Assembly (NCBI GenBank): GCA_905221605.1 | Contig: CAJNDS010002187.1 | Span: 516,736-580,735, forward strand | Direction: 5' to 3' | DNA length: 64,000 bases | DNA from: Symbiodinium natans | Taxonomy: Eukaryota; Sar; Dinophyceae; Suessiales; Symbiodiniaceae | Shown: positions 41,792 to 55,200 of the stretch, one piece after another | Layout of the letters: the number at the start of each line of letters is the position of its first letter | Numbering within the stretch: the stretch's first letter is position 1 | Position numbers and translations under genes: made by a program | Notes under the pieces: generated by a model | Seen by the model: only the letters and a program-made list of their open reading frames with translations | The model's database searches: none | Told to the model about the DNA's origin: nothing

Positions 41792-44640
41792 CCCCAAAGA
41801 AACAAAAAGAAACAAGCAGAATCAGGTAGCCTGGACAAGTGAGGGTCTTGGTCTTTTGGGGGGTTCCCAGCTACCACGCGGCTCCGGATAGCCAGGGTGT
41901 GCACAAAGAGACCTAAACCCTAAACCCTAAGCCCTAAACCCTAAACCCTAAACCCTAAACCCTAAACCCTAAACCCTAAACCCTAGACCCTAGACCCTAG
42001 ACCCTAAACCCTAAACCCTAGACCCTAGACCCTAGACCCTAGACCCTAAACCCTAAACCTAAACCGTAAACCCTAAACCCTAAACCCTATTGGCCATTAG
42101 GGAACTGGCCACCCTCCTAAATCCCCCAAACGAGCTTAGAAGTTCTGGCCTTGCAGGGTCAGAGCTTCCCAAAGACCTGAAAGCCAAGCTAGAAACATTT
42201 CGGGTTTAGGGCTTGGGGTTTAGGGTTTAGGGTTTGGGGTTTAGGGTTTAGGGTCGCCGGATGTTTACGAACCAGCTAAATGGCCAACGCCATGCATTCC
42301 TATTGGATGCCCACTGCTGTCGTATCTAAAAGGGTAGTTTCATGGGCCTTGAGTATGGTCCCCTTGCCTACTTTAAAGGGTTGTGATGTAGGGGCCCTTT
42401 GGTTGTATAGGCCCTTTTGAAGGGCCCATGCTAAGGGGCCATGAAACTGCCCCAAGAGCATCCTTGTTCTTTTGGGTTTTGAAGAGGGCCCCCCCCAAGC
42501 CCAAGGGTACGACCATAAGGGTTCCGAGAAAGCCCACAACCTTTAACCCAAAAACTTTCTCCGGCCCCTGCTGCCGTCTTCACACAACGGATGGTGCTGC
42601 AAGAGTTTAGGGAACACGGCCCCAAAACCCTAAACCCTAAACCTTCTAGAGTTTAGGGAAGGTGGGCCCGTGGGGTATCTTGCGCATGTTCCCCTGTTAG
42701 GCGTAGTTCAGTGCATACTTTCTTGAGTATGTTTTAAGGAGAAGTTCAAGGGGTAATCTGCTCAGAAGCGGCCCCAATTAAAACCCCAAACCCTAAATCC
42801 TAAGCCCTACAAGCCCCCAAGTCATAGACCCTGAGCATTGAGCCCCCAAACATTCCTAAGTGCTAGTCCTGCACATAGAGTCTCAACCCTACACCCTACA
42901 CCCTAAACCCTACACCCTAAACCCTACACCCTAAACCCTAAACCTAGTAAATAGCCTGAGCCCCAGTGAGACGAAGTTCACACTCGTATGACCCCGTGTT
43001 GCTGAGAAGCACGACATTGCTTGAATTTGGATTAAGCTTTAAGGGGTCTAAAGCCCCAAACCCTAAACACGAAACTCCAAGGCGCAACCCTCCAGTCCTA
43101 ATCCCCGCTTCAGAGCAACACCTCGAGCTTCGGGGGTAAAGCCATGGAGCGCACGGCGTCCGACCCTGACCCTGATCTTGAAGCACCTCGCATTGCATGG
43201 GTTGTACCCTAAACCCTAAACCCTAAACCCTAAACCCCAAACCCTAAGCCATTGCGCTGATGAAAGGCGCAGAATCCCTCGGGCCAGGGCGCCCTGTGCT
43301 ACCCTCTTCCACCTCAACCTACCTTCGCTACGAAACCCCTCAACAAGGGGTTTTTGTAATCATACTCTTCGGAAGCTGCTTTTCTCCAAACCCCGAGAGC
43401 AGTGCCTAAACCCGAAACCCGAAACCCGAAGCCCTACGCCCGAAGCCCTGCGCCCTAAGCCCTAAGCCCTCAGCCCTAAGCCCTAAGCCCTAAGCCCTAA
43501 GCCCCAAGCCCCAAGCCCGGCACTGCTGGGTCTCATGCAGACCTGAAGGCGCAAAGAAGATTGGAAGAAACTGGGGGGGGGGGGGGTTGATTTGGAATTC
43601 GTTTGTTTAGTTCATGAGATCTACAGCAATCCCTCTATAGTCCCTGCAGAGCCCACAAAAAATGTTAGCGTTTCTAGAGAAGATTTGGTGCTGCGGATGA
43701 GAACGTGAAGGCTCGAAGGCCGTGACCCTGAACGTGGGGGTTCAGGCACGTATGAGGCTCACAGAGCTTAAGGTTGGGGATTCCCTAAACCCAAAACCCG
43801 AAACCCGAAACCCGAAACCCTAAACCCTAAACCCTAAACCCTAATCCTTACTTGGGCCTCCAGGGTCGTTACTCTGAAGTCCTTCGGTCTTCTGTGTATT
43901 TGCTGTTTGGGGGGGCCCTTCGTGGCAGATGAGGTCGGGCACTACTCCTCTGACGAAACCACCGAAGACGATGTGTCGAGCTGCGACAGCATGGATGAAA
44001 AGGCGGACTGCTGGTTTAGGGTTTAGGGTTTAGGGTTCTCTTGGTGAAATCCCTAAACCGTAACGTACTACTGAGACGCCAACACGGTACCGACGCAATC
44101 CCTACATCCCGAAACCCTACGGTACTAGTCCCCAACATGGTACAATGGCCGCCCTTGCAATATGGGGTCGGAATACGTAATGACTACTAGTATTCCCTTG
44201 TGGCGCCTTATACATATACTATAATGATCCCCAAACTCCTAAACCCTAAACCCTAAACCCTAAACCCTAAACCCTAAACCCTAAACCCTAAACCGTGTGG
44301 CCCCTAGTTTTTTTGTCCCTCAAGGCGCACACGCCCCAAACCAGCGTCACATCGCCCCACCCCCCCTCCCCCCCCCGGTGGCCCCAGAGTCCAGGTCCAG
44401 AGGTGTAGCTCGACCTTGCTCAGCATGATCTTTAGGGTTTAGGGTTTGGGGGTTTAGGGTTTAGGGTTTGGGGGTTTAGGGTTTGGGGGTTTAGGGTTTG
44501 GGGGTGTAGAGTTTAGGGTTTAAGGTTCTCGCATCGAGAAACACTTCGTACCCCAAAGCCGTTTAGTCGTTTCAGAGGCTGTGGGTTGGAGACTGTGGAA
44601 GCTTTTCCAGCTTCGAGAGCAGAAGAAGAACCAGGTAGGA
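41286..44640 (+). CDS. Acidic exons, possible N-terminal part of the multi-pass gene
   Basis: 41286-41410 (KKHKPGACVPETVFVLEELP then EFEEGDKAEEEEAQP), 43929-44013 (EVGHYSSDETTEDDVSSCDS then MDEKADC, donor TG|GTTTAGGG) and about 44576-44633 (either AVGWRLWKLFQLREQKKNQ or ETVEAFPASRAEEEP depending on phase; donor CAG|GTAGGA). Charged, Ser/Glu-rich, no recognised domain. A weak further candidate is at 43541. Phase continuity is incomplete, so linkage to 45131 onward is an inference. Confidence 0.45.
41743..41789. repeat. Poly-C run, 47 nt
   Basis: Uninterrupted C run. Pro- and Gly-rich readings across it are artefacts; its length may be affected by sequencing. Confidence 0.9.
41909..42090 (-). 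repeat. CCCTAAA array with CCCTAGA sub-arrays
   Basis: Alternating blocks of CCCTAAA and CCCTAGA variants, again locally homogenised. Confidence 0.95.
42334..42450. repeat. MITE-like family E copy
   Basis: GTAGTTTCATGGGCC at the left, GGGGCCATGAAACTGC at the right; core GGGCCCTTT. Confidence 0.65.
43436..43515 (-). repeat. (CCCTAAG)n/(CCCCAAG)n variant array
   Basis: About eight CCCTAAG units, then CCCCAAG. Confidence 0.9.
44160..44311. repeat. MITE-like family C copy invaded by a CCCTAAA array
   Basis: The left part (ATGGGGTCGGAATACGTAAT to ATAATGATCCCC) is intact. About 65 bp of CCCTAAA follows, then a residual right end GTGGCCCCTAG. No target duplication visible. Confidence 0.5.
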
Positions 44641-44879
44641 ACTTTTCTCATCTACACTTTCCCGTTCTGCTGGGGACCTGGTCTCGGCATATGCCCCTAA
44701 ACCCCCCCTAAATCCCAAAAAAACCCTGATTCCCCTAAACCCCCCTAAACCGTAAAAGCCCTAAACCCTGAACCCCACACACCCATATTTCAGAGGGTGC
44801 AAGAGGGCTTGCAGGGTATGCGGGGTTCGGGGGTGGGAAGCCCCTCAACCCTGAACCGTGCATCCCAGGTCCTGAGGCC

Positions 44880-45124
44880 CAAACCCTAAACCCTAGACCC
44901 TAGACCCTAGACCCTAAACCCTAAACCCTAAACCCTCAACCCTAGACCCTAAACCCTAAACCCTAGCCCTAAGCCCTAAACCCTAAACCCTAAACCCTAA
45001 GCCCTGAACCCTGAACCCTAAACCCTAAACCCTGAACCCTAAACCCTAAACCCTAAACCCTAGCCCTAAACCCTAAACCCTAAACCCTAGCCCTAAACCC
45101 TAAACCCTAAACCCTGAACCCTTT
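44880..45124 (-). repeat. Long CCCTAAA array with CCCTAGA/CCCTGAA variants
   Basis: About 34 units, the longest C-strand array here; it ends just before the 45131 exon. Confidence 0.97.
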
Positions 45125-45130
45125 AAGCAG

Positions 45131-45183
45131 CTCTATCGAGCTGAAAGCCTGCCCCTTCGGCGAGGCGATTACGGACGTTACGG
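45131..45183 (+). CDS. Exon of the multi-pass gene
   Basis: Acceptor TTAAGCAG; LYRAESLPLRRGDYGRY; donor GG|GTGTCC, phase 2, followed by G from 46069. Confidence 0.5.
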
Positions 45184-46239
45184 GTGTCCTCGAGGCGGCT
45201 GAAAGTAACCCCCCACGAACACGGCAATACAAAGGGTTTAGGGTTTAGGGTTTAGGGTTTAGGGTTTAGGGTTTAGGGTTTAGGGCTAGGGCTTCAGGTT
45301 TTAAGCTCAAGGTTGCGGGTTCTAGGGGTTTAGGGTGTAGGGGCTACGGATATTTCCCAAATCAGGCACAACAACCCTGCTTGGGGGCTCCTACAAAGAA
45401 TTTATGGATTTTTTTTGGTGTATTAAGGGCACGCCTACTGTTACCACACACCCTGCCATATGGGAGTCGATAGGGTTTGCATTGCTGTTTTCGGTGAGTG
45501 TATAGGGTTCCTTGTCAACATTGGTGAGTGTGTTTATGGGGTGCCCCTTTGAGGATACCAGCAATAACTAACCTACTTTACAGGGGTTAAGGGTTTAGAG
45601 TTTTTGGACACCGCAAGTGAATTCTCTGGATGGTGCTTGAGGATTCGGTGTTTTGGTTGACGACTTGGTTTTTGTTGGCTTTTGGAGTTCGGCGTTTATG
45701 CGAATTGGGGCTTATAGGGTTGAGGGTAGCTTTTCGAGGATGGCTGTTCGTGTTGCTTAAAGGAGTGTAAGGTTTCTTCGTCTCGTTTTTTACAGGAGGA
45801 TTTCCCAATAAATATGGGGTCCGCCCCCCCCGTGACACACAACCAGAACCCCCCTGGCACCTGGTGTTTCTTTCGTGTTTCTTTCATAAGGGCATTGACC
45901 CTTGTAAGACTCCTTAGAACTACCCAAACCTGAACCTAGCAGTGAGGGAATCCCGCGAAGTCCCTCCTGGACCCTAAGCCCCAAACCCTAAACCCCAGAC
46001 TCTAAACCCTAAATCCTAAACCCTAAACCCTAAACCCTAAACCCTGGAACCTTTGTAGCCTTGGCAAGGCATTCTGCGCCATGGAAAGGCGAAGACTGCG
46101 CCGAAGCTCGGGCTTGGCATGTAAACTTCATCCCCCAAACTTCCGAAATCCCCAGACCTCAACTAGTTCAGGGGCCTTAAGAGGTACTAATGTCATCCCC
46201 AGACATATATATATATATAATATCTATCTATCTATACCA

Positions 46240-46270
<31 letters not shown>

Positions 46271-49200
46271 TATATATCATGTTGTTTATATTCGTTCTGT
46301 GTTTCCCTCCCCCCCCCCTCTCTCCGTTTCCGCGTGCCCGAAGCGCTCTCACCTGGGCGCCCTGAGCGCAAGACAGTTTAGACAGTTTAAGAGAAGTTTC
46401 ATGGCCCCTCAATATCCTCAATTCCCTACTCCGAAGCCACAAACCTCATGTATGGAAAGTCCACAAGTTCTAAGGGAAGTTACACGGTCCCTTCATACGG
46501 CTTACCTCCCTTAAAGGGTTCTGAAGTATGGGCCCAGTGGGCTTTTAGAGGGACAACAGGTGCATGCTCGTTTGTTGCTGTTACACCCCAACAATCCCTT
46601 CAACCGCCCTGGGATACACATGTCATGGTGGACGGTACAGGTTGTAATGACCATGGTTGCGGGCAGTTTGCACACGCTTGAACTCTAAGCTTCTCTGCTC
46701 TTGCATTCAAGGAATCCAGAACGGCCGTGTCGTGAAGGACGGCCTAGGAAGGTGCAGCTGCTGTCCAGGGTCTATAGGGCTTTTGTGGGGCGACTTGGGG
46801 GGGGGGGGGGGTACTTGGGAATATATATATATATATATATATAACAGTATGTATTTATAATATATGTATATATAATTATAATATATTATAATATATATAT
46901 ATATAATATATTATAATATATTATAATATAATATATATATATATATATATATACATATATATATGCCCACATATATATATATATATAGAGATACATATCA
47001 ATAATCAACGTATGGGCTACAAGTAGGGTAGGCACAGGGGGTAAGCCGGACCCCTTCTGAAGGTCCCTTCTGGTGTCCCTTAGTGGCCGGCTTCGAGCTC
47101 CTACCCTAACGCTAAACAAAAAAACCGTTAGGGTTTAGGGTTTAGGGTTTAGGGTTTAGGGTTTAGGGTTTAGGGTTAGGGTTTAGGGTTTAGGGTTTAG
47201 GGTTTGCGGTTTAGGGTTTAGGGTTTAGGGATGAGGGTTACAAGGCCTACATAGACTTCTGTACTCAGTACTCCTTCAATTTGGGGCAGTCGGACTTCAC
47301 TGTCCTAGAAGCGGTTCACGTACCCATGAAGTAGATGGTTTCGAGCCCCAAGGAGAGAGACGTTTTGGTACGTGACAGCTACATCTGGGCTTTGGGGTAG
47401 CGCTTGCAGCTCTAACCCTTCTAAACCGCCCATCTCAACCCCCAGTTGCGCCCCAAGCCCTAGACGCCCTAGACCCTAAGGGCCAGGCTGAGGACAACAC
47501 GGTGACAACACGGGCTTCCAGGGTGTTGAGCCCTAGCACCGAAGCTTAGCAACCCCAAACCCTAAACCCTGGCCCTAAACCCTAAACCCTAACCCCTAAA
47601 CCCTAAACCCCAAACCCTAAACCCTAAACCCTAGCTAAACTCCCTAAACCCCCCTAACTCCAACCTGCCATTCCCGGAAGTGACGGAAGTTTAAACCCTC
47701 AACCCTAAGCCCTCAGCCCTGAGCCCTAAACCCCAAGCCCCAAGCCCGAAACCCTGGCACCTGTTCCCTTGGGTGCGCTGGCGTGATGGGTTCAGGGCTT
47801 AGAGATGGACTCACAGACTGGAGGGTTCAGGGTTTAGGGTTTGGGGTTAGGGATTTGGGTTTTGGGTTTAGGGTTTAGGGTTTAGGGCTACTCAAAGGTA
47901 TAGGGTTTAGGGTTTAAGGCTTTAGAGTTACTTCAGGGTTCAGGGCTTAGGGTTGAGGGTTTGAGGATTGTGCAGGCACGTCAACTCGGCGATGAAGGCC
48001 ATCATCGTGGTGATGATCTTGGCCGAGCTTCCCAAGCTTCAGTTTAGGGTTTAGGGTTGAGGGTTTTCAGTTGTAGGGTTTTCAGTTGTAGGGTTTAGGG
48101 TTGTAGGGTCGTAGGGTTTAGTTTAGGGTTCTGGGGTTTAGGGTTCAGGGCTTTGGGAAGTAGGGTTTAGGGTGCACTCCGGACATGTGACATTTCAAAG
48201 GCACCATCGCCCTAGAAGGAAGACCCTTCAGCACTGTAGAGATCTAGGACGCCCAGTACCCTAAAGCCTACACCCTAAACCCTGAAACGCTAAATCCCTA
48301 AACCCTAACCCCCCCCCCAAAAAAAAAAAAAAAAAAAAACAAAAAAAAACAATACATGGACCCTGAACCCTAAAACCCGAACACCCTAAAACCCTAAAAC
48401 CCTGAAACCCCTAAAACCCTAAACCCCTAAAACCCTAAAACCCTAAAACCCTAAACCCTAACACCCTAAAACCCTAACACCCTAAAACCCTAAAACCCTG
48501 AAACCCCTAGAACCCCAAAACCCTAAAACCATAAAACCCTGAAACCCCTAGAACCCTAAAACCCTAAACCCTAACGCCCTAAAACCCTAAAACCCTGAAA
48601 CCCCTAGAACCCTAAAACCATAAACCCCAGCGCAGTTAAGCGAGGCTTTTCAACATCACCACGCAGCGCTTTGGCGTTCAGCAGCTCCCCGGCCCCAGAA
48701 GAGAAGGGGGTCAGGATTCAGGGTTCAGGGTTCAGGGTTTAGGGTTTAGGGTTCAGGGTTTAGGGTTTAGGGTTTAGGGTTTATGTAGGGTTTAGGGTTC
48801 AGGGTTGAGGGTTTATTTTCGGGTCTTGGGTTCAGGGTTTAAGGTTTATTTTCGGGTTTAGGGTTCAAAAGGTTTAGGGTTCATGGTTTTGGGGTTGCGT
48901 TGCAACAAGAATCGGTTTAGGGTTTAAGGTGGTATCGTTGGCAAGTACGAGGTTCTTTAGAAACACATAAGGGGTTTAGGGTTTCGGGTTTCGGTTTTCG
49001 GGTCACTTCTTTGTCTTTTAAATGATGGCCCGGGTCCTGTTACTATGCAGAGCTCGGCAGTTAGCGAACCCTCAGAAGGAGGCAATCTTCAACAACACCG
49101 CCCACTGCGCTTGCAGCCGCCTTACGAAACCCAATCGATAGGTACTGGATCATTCCGGCTGCGATCACCTTCTTCCTGCTGCTTCCGGCTGTCACGCAGC

Positions 49201-52200
49201 CTGCCTGGAGCTTCAGGGCGCAGGAGGAAAGCCCTAAACATTGATGCCAAAGCCTTTCAGGATGAGGGCGAGAGAGCGAGAGAGCGAGAGAGAGAGAGCG
49301 AGAGTGAGAGAGAGAGAGAGAGAAAAAACAACAAAACAAAAAAGAGAGGAAACAAACAGACTGTCCCCTCTAAGGCCTTTCGGGTTCTCACAGTACTTAC
49401 TCACTCTCTTCCTGCTGGAGGGTTTCGGTCTATCTCTCATAAAATCCCAAGAAGCCCGTCTTGGTGATGTGGTCTTTCCCTTCGGCTTGATTATGAAAGC
49501 TACGGAAACGGATCAACATGTAGGCACCATGGGTGTGTTTATCCTGAAGTCAACATCAGTCATTCGTTCTTGCCCTTAGAATCCACCCGTCATGACAGCC
49601 ATGCCGGAGAACAGAACTTTGCATTTTGCTTCCTTCTCCCGTTTGATGGGTTTGGTCTTTGCTGGGCGCAGGCCCCGGCCGAAACGGGCCGCGCAGCGCT
49701 AAACCCATCATTAAGATGCAATTTCGCATGAGAACTATAAAGCTGAACCGTGCAAGAACTAATTAAGACATTTAGGAGGACAAAGCTGGATTCGTGGATG
49801 CATGCTCCAGTCCCGAAGACAGGAAGAGACAAAAAAGGAAGCAACTACGAGGCGACAAAGAGGGGCCAACGAGAGGAATGGCGGGTTGGAGGGGAGGAGG
49901 GGCGGAGCGGCAGGGTGGGGGCACAAACTTCAGCGCGCAGCCAGGCAAGAGGACTAGAGGTGAGGTACCCCGAGGCCTCGGCGGATGTTGCAAGGAACCG
50001 CACGAATATGGGTAGAGAGAGAGAGATATGGCGCGCTTATGTGTAGAGAGAGAGAGAAGGAGAGAGCGAAGCTTCAGCGAGTTTACCCTGAATCTTAGGC
50101 CCCAAACACCCAAACCCTAAACCCTAATACTCCCTAAGCCCCAAAAATCCCCTTCAGAATGGAAGCGCAGATTCCAGCTTGCAAACCCTCAGCCCGGCGA
50201 GTTTCGGCTTTTGTTTCTGCCTCTGCTATCTTAAACTTCGTGGCGGAGTAGGTAGCTCGGGTCCTTAATCGGGATTCTAGTACCCGTTATTGCAATCCCA
50301 TGAAGGACTGTTAGTATAAGGGGGAGCATCCCAATAGGTAATCTTCAAAAAAAGAGTTGCTTGGTACGACAGATTCTCCTTAGAGCCCCAAGGTAAGGGG
50401 TTTGGGCATAGGGGTCGCGGGGTTGGTCTTTGGCCCCTACAACATTGGTTCAGGGTTTAGGGTTTAGGGTTTAGGGTTCAGGGTTCGAGGTTGCTTGAGG
50501 CTGCTTTTCGGAATTGGGGTTTGCAGGGTAGGGCTTATAGATGCTATTAGCCAGCCAGGCAGACCATCTACTACCCAGAGCACACGTTCACGCTCTGGGT
50601 GGCGAAGATGCATCTCACTCCTTGTGCAGTTTGACCGTTTAGGTTCTTACCTGACGGCTGAAATGTTTTTGTGGCAATATGTCGTCTTTTTTCGTCATGA
50701 GGAAATTACAGTAGGCCATCCAAAGAGGAAATACATTCCGACCTCTAGGTAAGCAGTCAACCTGAGATCTCTAGACCTTCCTGGTGGTCACCGCTGCCTT
50801 GCGGAAATCTATCCAAAAGGGTGCGTACATGCCAGCGTCATGCCGAAAGCAGCTTGCCTCCCTGAAGCCCGAAGTAATCCCTGAGCCCCAAAGCTCCTAA
50901 GCCACCGACCCAAGGCCTGAAACCCCCTAAAATGGAGCAATCCTTGCCGTCCAAGCCTGAACCCTAGACCCCAAACCCCCAACCCTAAACCCTAAACCCT
51001 AAACCCTAAACCCTAAACCCTAAACCCTAAACCCTAAACCCCCTCAAGCCTAGCCAGCCCTTGGCCTTGCACATAGGGATTCTCCTGGCAAGCCCTATGA
51101 ACCCTAGACTGCTACACCTGGGACCCAGAGTAGGCCCTTATTCCTTTGTTTCGGGGTTTAGGGTTTAGGGTTTAGGGTTTAGGGTTAGGGTTTAGGGTAA
51201 CTAGGACCCAGAGTAGGCCCTTATTCCTTTGTTTTAGGGTTTAGGTTCCCTTACAGACCAAAAGGACCACCCTTTTATTCCGAGGTTACTCCTGAGTTTA
51301 GACACCTAAACCCGAAGCCCTAAACCCGAAACCCTAAACCCTAAAACTCTAAAATCCTAAAACCCTAAAATCCTAAACCCCTAAAACCCTAAAGCCATAG
51401 CCGGAGGGCGAGCCCTAAGGTGGGCACGGAGCTCTACATCTTCTGCCTTTGGTTCGCCTGGTTCTTCGACGTGCGCAGGAAGGCGCCTTGTAGGGCTTAA
51501 GGGTTTAGGGTTTAGGGTTTAGGGTATTCGATCCCTAAACTTCCTAAAGCCCTAAAGCCCTAAAACCCTAGAGCCTAAACCTTGGATTTTGGGGGTCGGG
51601 ATCCCTTGTCAACCTTTTTTATTTTTATTTTTTTGGGGGGGTTTCTTGAACACAAAATGGCGGTGCCCTTTTCGTTCTTAGGCTTGGTTGAGGGCGTTTT
51701 ACAGAGTTTAAGTCTTGAGTTTCGGGTTTGGGGCATCCAGCCGCTGTAGCCCTAAACTCCCCCTAAGTCCTGAACTCTCAATACCCTCGACTCGAGGACC
51801 CAGAGTATTGCTCTTTTTGGGGCCCGATAAGCCCCCTTCGAGCCAAAAAAGGTATCCTTTTTTTCTCCGGGGTTGCTCTTGGGTCTGCTGCTAAACCCTA
51901 AACCCTAAACTCTAAACCCGGTTGCAGGAGGATCCACCTGTGGACACCATGAAGTGGTGTTGGGATTTGCCGCCCACGACTTGGCTCTCTTCTGCGCCCC
52001 TTCTGTCATAAGGCGTCAGGGTTTAGGGTTTAGGGTTTAGGGTTCCGGGGTAAAACAAAGAATCCCCGAACTGCTAGACCTTAAGTCAGATTAGAACATG
52101 TATGGCCCAGAACTTGAGAGCCCGAAGATCTCTAAACTTCACCCAGCCGCCTCAGAAAGTTCATCAAGAGCTGAGGACCAGTTCTGCCTGGATATCCACC

Positions 52201-55200
52201 AGTACAAGGTTGGACCCCCCCCCCCCCCCCCAACGAAAGTTGTAGGGGCAGTGCGGGGCCAGGAGTTCAAGGGGTTTGCACCCGGAGAAATATACCCCTG
52301 ACTCGCCCTAAACCCTAAACCCTAACTAGGGGTTTAGGGTTTAGGGTTTCGACTAAAGAGCCAAACCCCTAAAGACCCAAAACACCAATAAGGCCCTTAA
52401 AGCACTAAAAAGGCCCTACAGAAGGTACCAAAAAACCCTAAATCCTCCAATCCTTTGAAAGCCCGAAAAGCCGAAATCTCGCTATGTGGGTTGAGTTTGA
52501 GGCTTTGGGGAAGCCGTTCAGGCATGAAGCGGCTTAGGGTTCAGGGTTCAGGGTTCAGGGTTTAGGTTTTAGGGTTTAGGGTTTAGGGTTAGGTGTTTGG
52601 GTTCTTAGGCTTTGTGGGGTTTAGGGCTTACAGGGTGTCTAGGGCTTGCAGGGCTTAAGGCTTATGGAGTTTATAGGATTTGCATTGGGCTTGTAGGGTT
52701 TGTAGGGTTTTGCTCGGCAGGCGATCATCTTCTTCGGGATGGTCTTCATCGCCGTGTGCCGAGTTTTCGCTTCGACTGTGGGGTTATTAGGGTTTCTCAG
52801 GCTTTTTGGATGGCAGCCCAGTGGTACCCTTTTCGCCTTTTTTTGTTCAAGGTTCCCTTGTAAAAGTAGCCAACCCCCCCCCCCACCCACCCACCCAAAA
52901 GGTGCCGTTTTATTATCATACTGTTGCTAGCCTACCAAGCCTTGATGTTGCCGATGGGGACCCTACACCCGAAACCCTAAACGCTAAACCCTAAACCCTA
53001 AACCCTAAACCCTAAACCCTAAACCCTAAACCCTATAAACCCTAAACCCTAACCGGTCGGGGGGGGGGGGGGGGTTTTGCTGGCTTTGGAGTTCGGGATC
53101 TGCGAAGGTTTGCGGGGCGCTTGAGCTTTTCCAGATGGAGGGAGCCCGAAGACCGAAAAGCGCACGCCAAGACCGGCCTTTAGGGTTTAGGGTTTAGGGT
53201 TTAGGGTTGCCTCCAACCCATCAGCCCTATGATCCAGAAGCCCTCTTGGCCCCTGTGAGCCTTCCACCCAGCTCTGCACCCGAAACTCTCAAGCCCTCCC
53301 TGACGGAGGATTGATAGGGCTTAGGGGTTTAGGGTTTAGGGTTTAGTGTTTAGGGTTGGAATCACCCTGCGCCCAAACGAGGCACTCGGAAATCTTAACA
53401 CCCTGAACTCTCTGAACACCCGAAACGCTCTAACTCTAATCGCGAAACGCCCTATGCACTCTAAGCTCTAAAAACCTTAAACCCTGCGCGTCCTAAACGC
53501 CCCAAACACCCTAAGCGCCCTTAAGCCACACATGCTAAACCCCGAAGCCCTGAAACGCCAAGGTCACCATCCTCATGCTTCTTGGCACAGGGGTTTAGGG
53601 TTTAGGGTTTAGGGTTTAGGGTTTAGGGTTTAGGGTTTAGGGTTAGCGCTTTTTAGGGTTCAGAAACCCCAGATTTGGGGTTTGGGGGGGGCTTAGAGGA
53701 TATAGTTATGCACTGAAGGAGATTTGAAAGGGCTCGAGAGAGGAGGCGGAGGCCTTCAGTTGCCACCGCCTGTGTCGAGGACGTTTTTGGTTGGGAGGGT
53801 TTAGGCGCAGGGTTTAGGATTTCTGGGGTTGATTCGGTCCCTAAACCCAAACTCGGCCGGATGCAAGGAGGCCAGCCGGAGCAGACTTCAGGTAATTGGG
53901 TTTCGCAAGGCAGGCTTCGAACCTGTAGGCGCCCAGCCGATGGGTTCCTGGACCAGCGCTCCAAACAACAAAACAACCTGATTCAGTGGCTCCAATAGGA
54001 ACCCTAAGTCGGCTTAGGGTTTCGAGTCAGGGAGATTCTGTAGGGTCTAGGGTTTCTGGGAATAGGGTCTTTTGGGGGTTTAGGGTTCAGGGACATTCTT
54101 TAGGTTTTTGGGGTTTTTACCGGCCCGGAGCTAAACCCTAAACCCTAAACCCTAAACCCTAAACCCTAAACCCTAAACCCTAAACTCTTCAGTGTCAGGT
54201 TCCTTCCCCACCGCGTGCTGCTGCCTTGCGCCCTCCGCATGCACTGTTGCGGAGACCGATGGCTCGTGTGGTGGCGCAACCCGGCTTCGACTTCCCGCAG
54301 GTCGTTTAAGGTTTAGGGTTTAGGGCTAGGGTTTAGGGTTTAGGGCTAGGGTTTAGGGTTTAGGGTTTGGGGTTTAGGGTTTAGAGGTTTTGCCTTGACG
54401 GGCTTTTGCTGGGCTGAGGGTTCGCAGCGGTCAAGGCTTGATACAGGATCCTTAAGGCAGGAGGGGGGGTTCATGCGGGGTTTAGGGTTTCGGGTTTAGG
54501 GTGTATATAGGGGTATATAGGGAACCTTAGGGAAGCTTAGGGAGTCTTCGGGAGCATGACGGAACCTTGGGTTACACACCCCCGAAACCCCTTCCCTTTG
54601 AAACCCCTTGCCTTGAGGACCCTGTAAGGCTATACAGGCCTCGGAGGGTTCCGTAGGCAGCTAGACGCCCACGGTATACCATGACCAGCAGTGTTGAGTT
54701 TGAAGCATGTCTTTAACTACTATTTGCTTAAAAGAGCCCCCCCCCCCCCCAAAAAAAAAAAAGACACAATGTAATCCCGACATGGCCCATTTTTAGGAAG
54801 AATATTTTGTTATGTGTGGGGGGGGGGGGCTTCTTAAGCAGATGGTACTTAAGTCTTCCAGGTTTCGGGCTTGAGTTCACGATCCTGAACGGTCAAAGCC
54901 GTATGCTGGGCATGAAGTTACATTATATATATATATATACATATATATATACATGTATATATATATATACATATATATATATACTTATATTTATATTAAG
55001 GTATGTATACATAATACATAACTATATCTGTGCAGCAGGACTGATGAAGTTGTTGACCTTTTACAGCACCATCTGGCGAGCCGTTCTCGCCAGTCGGAGA
55101 AGAGTCAGACCCGCCTCTTTTGGTGGCAGGAGCCTCCCCTAAACCCTAAACCCTAAACCCTAAACCCTAAACCCTCTAGGACCACCCCCTGTGTTCGGAA

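Noticed and set aside
44160-44311. Target duplication around the array in the family C copy
   Set aside because: The flanks do not repeat; the array appears to replace part of the element.
47232-47336. Open frame AYIDFCTQYSFNLGQSDFTV
   Set aside because: Looks protein-like, but the neighbouring exons join in phase without it; could be an alternative exon.
49750-50113. Frames on both strands in GA-rich DNA
   Set aside because: Composition-driven; no recognisable motif on either strand.
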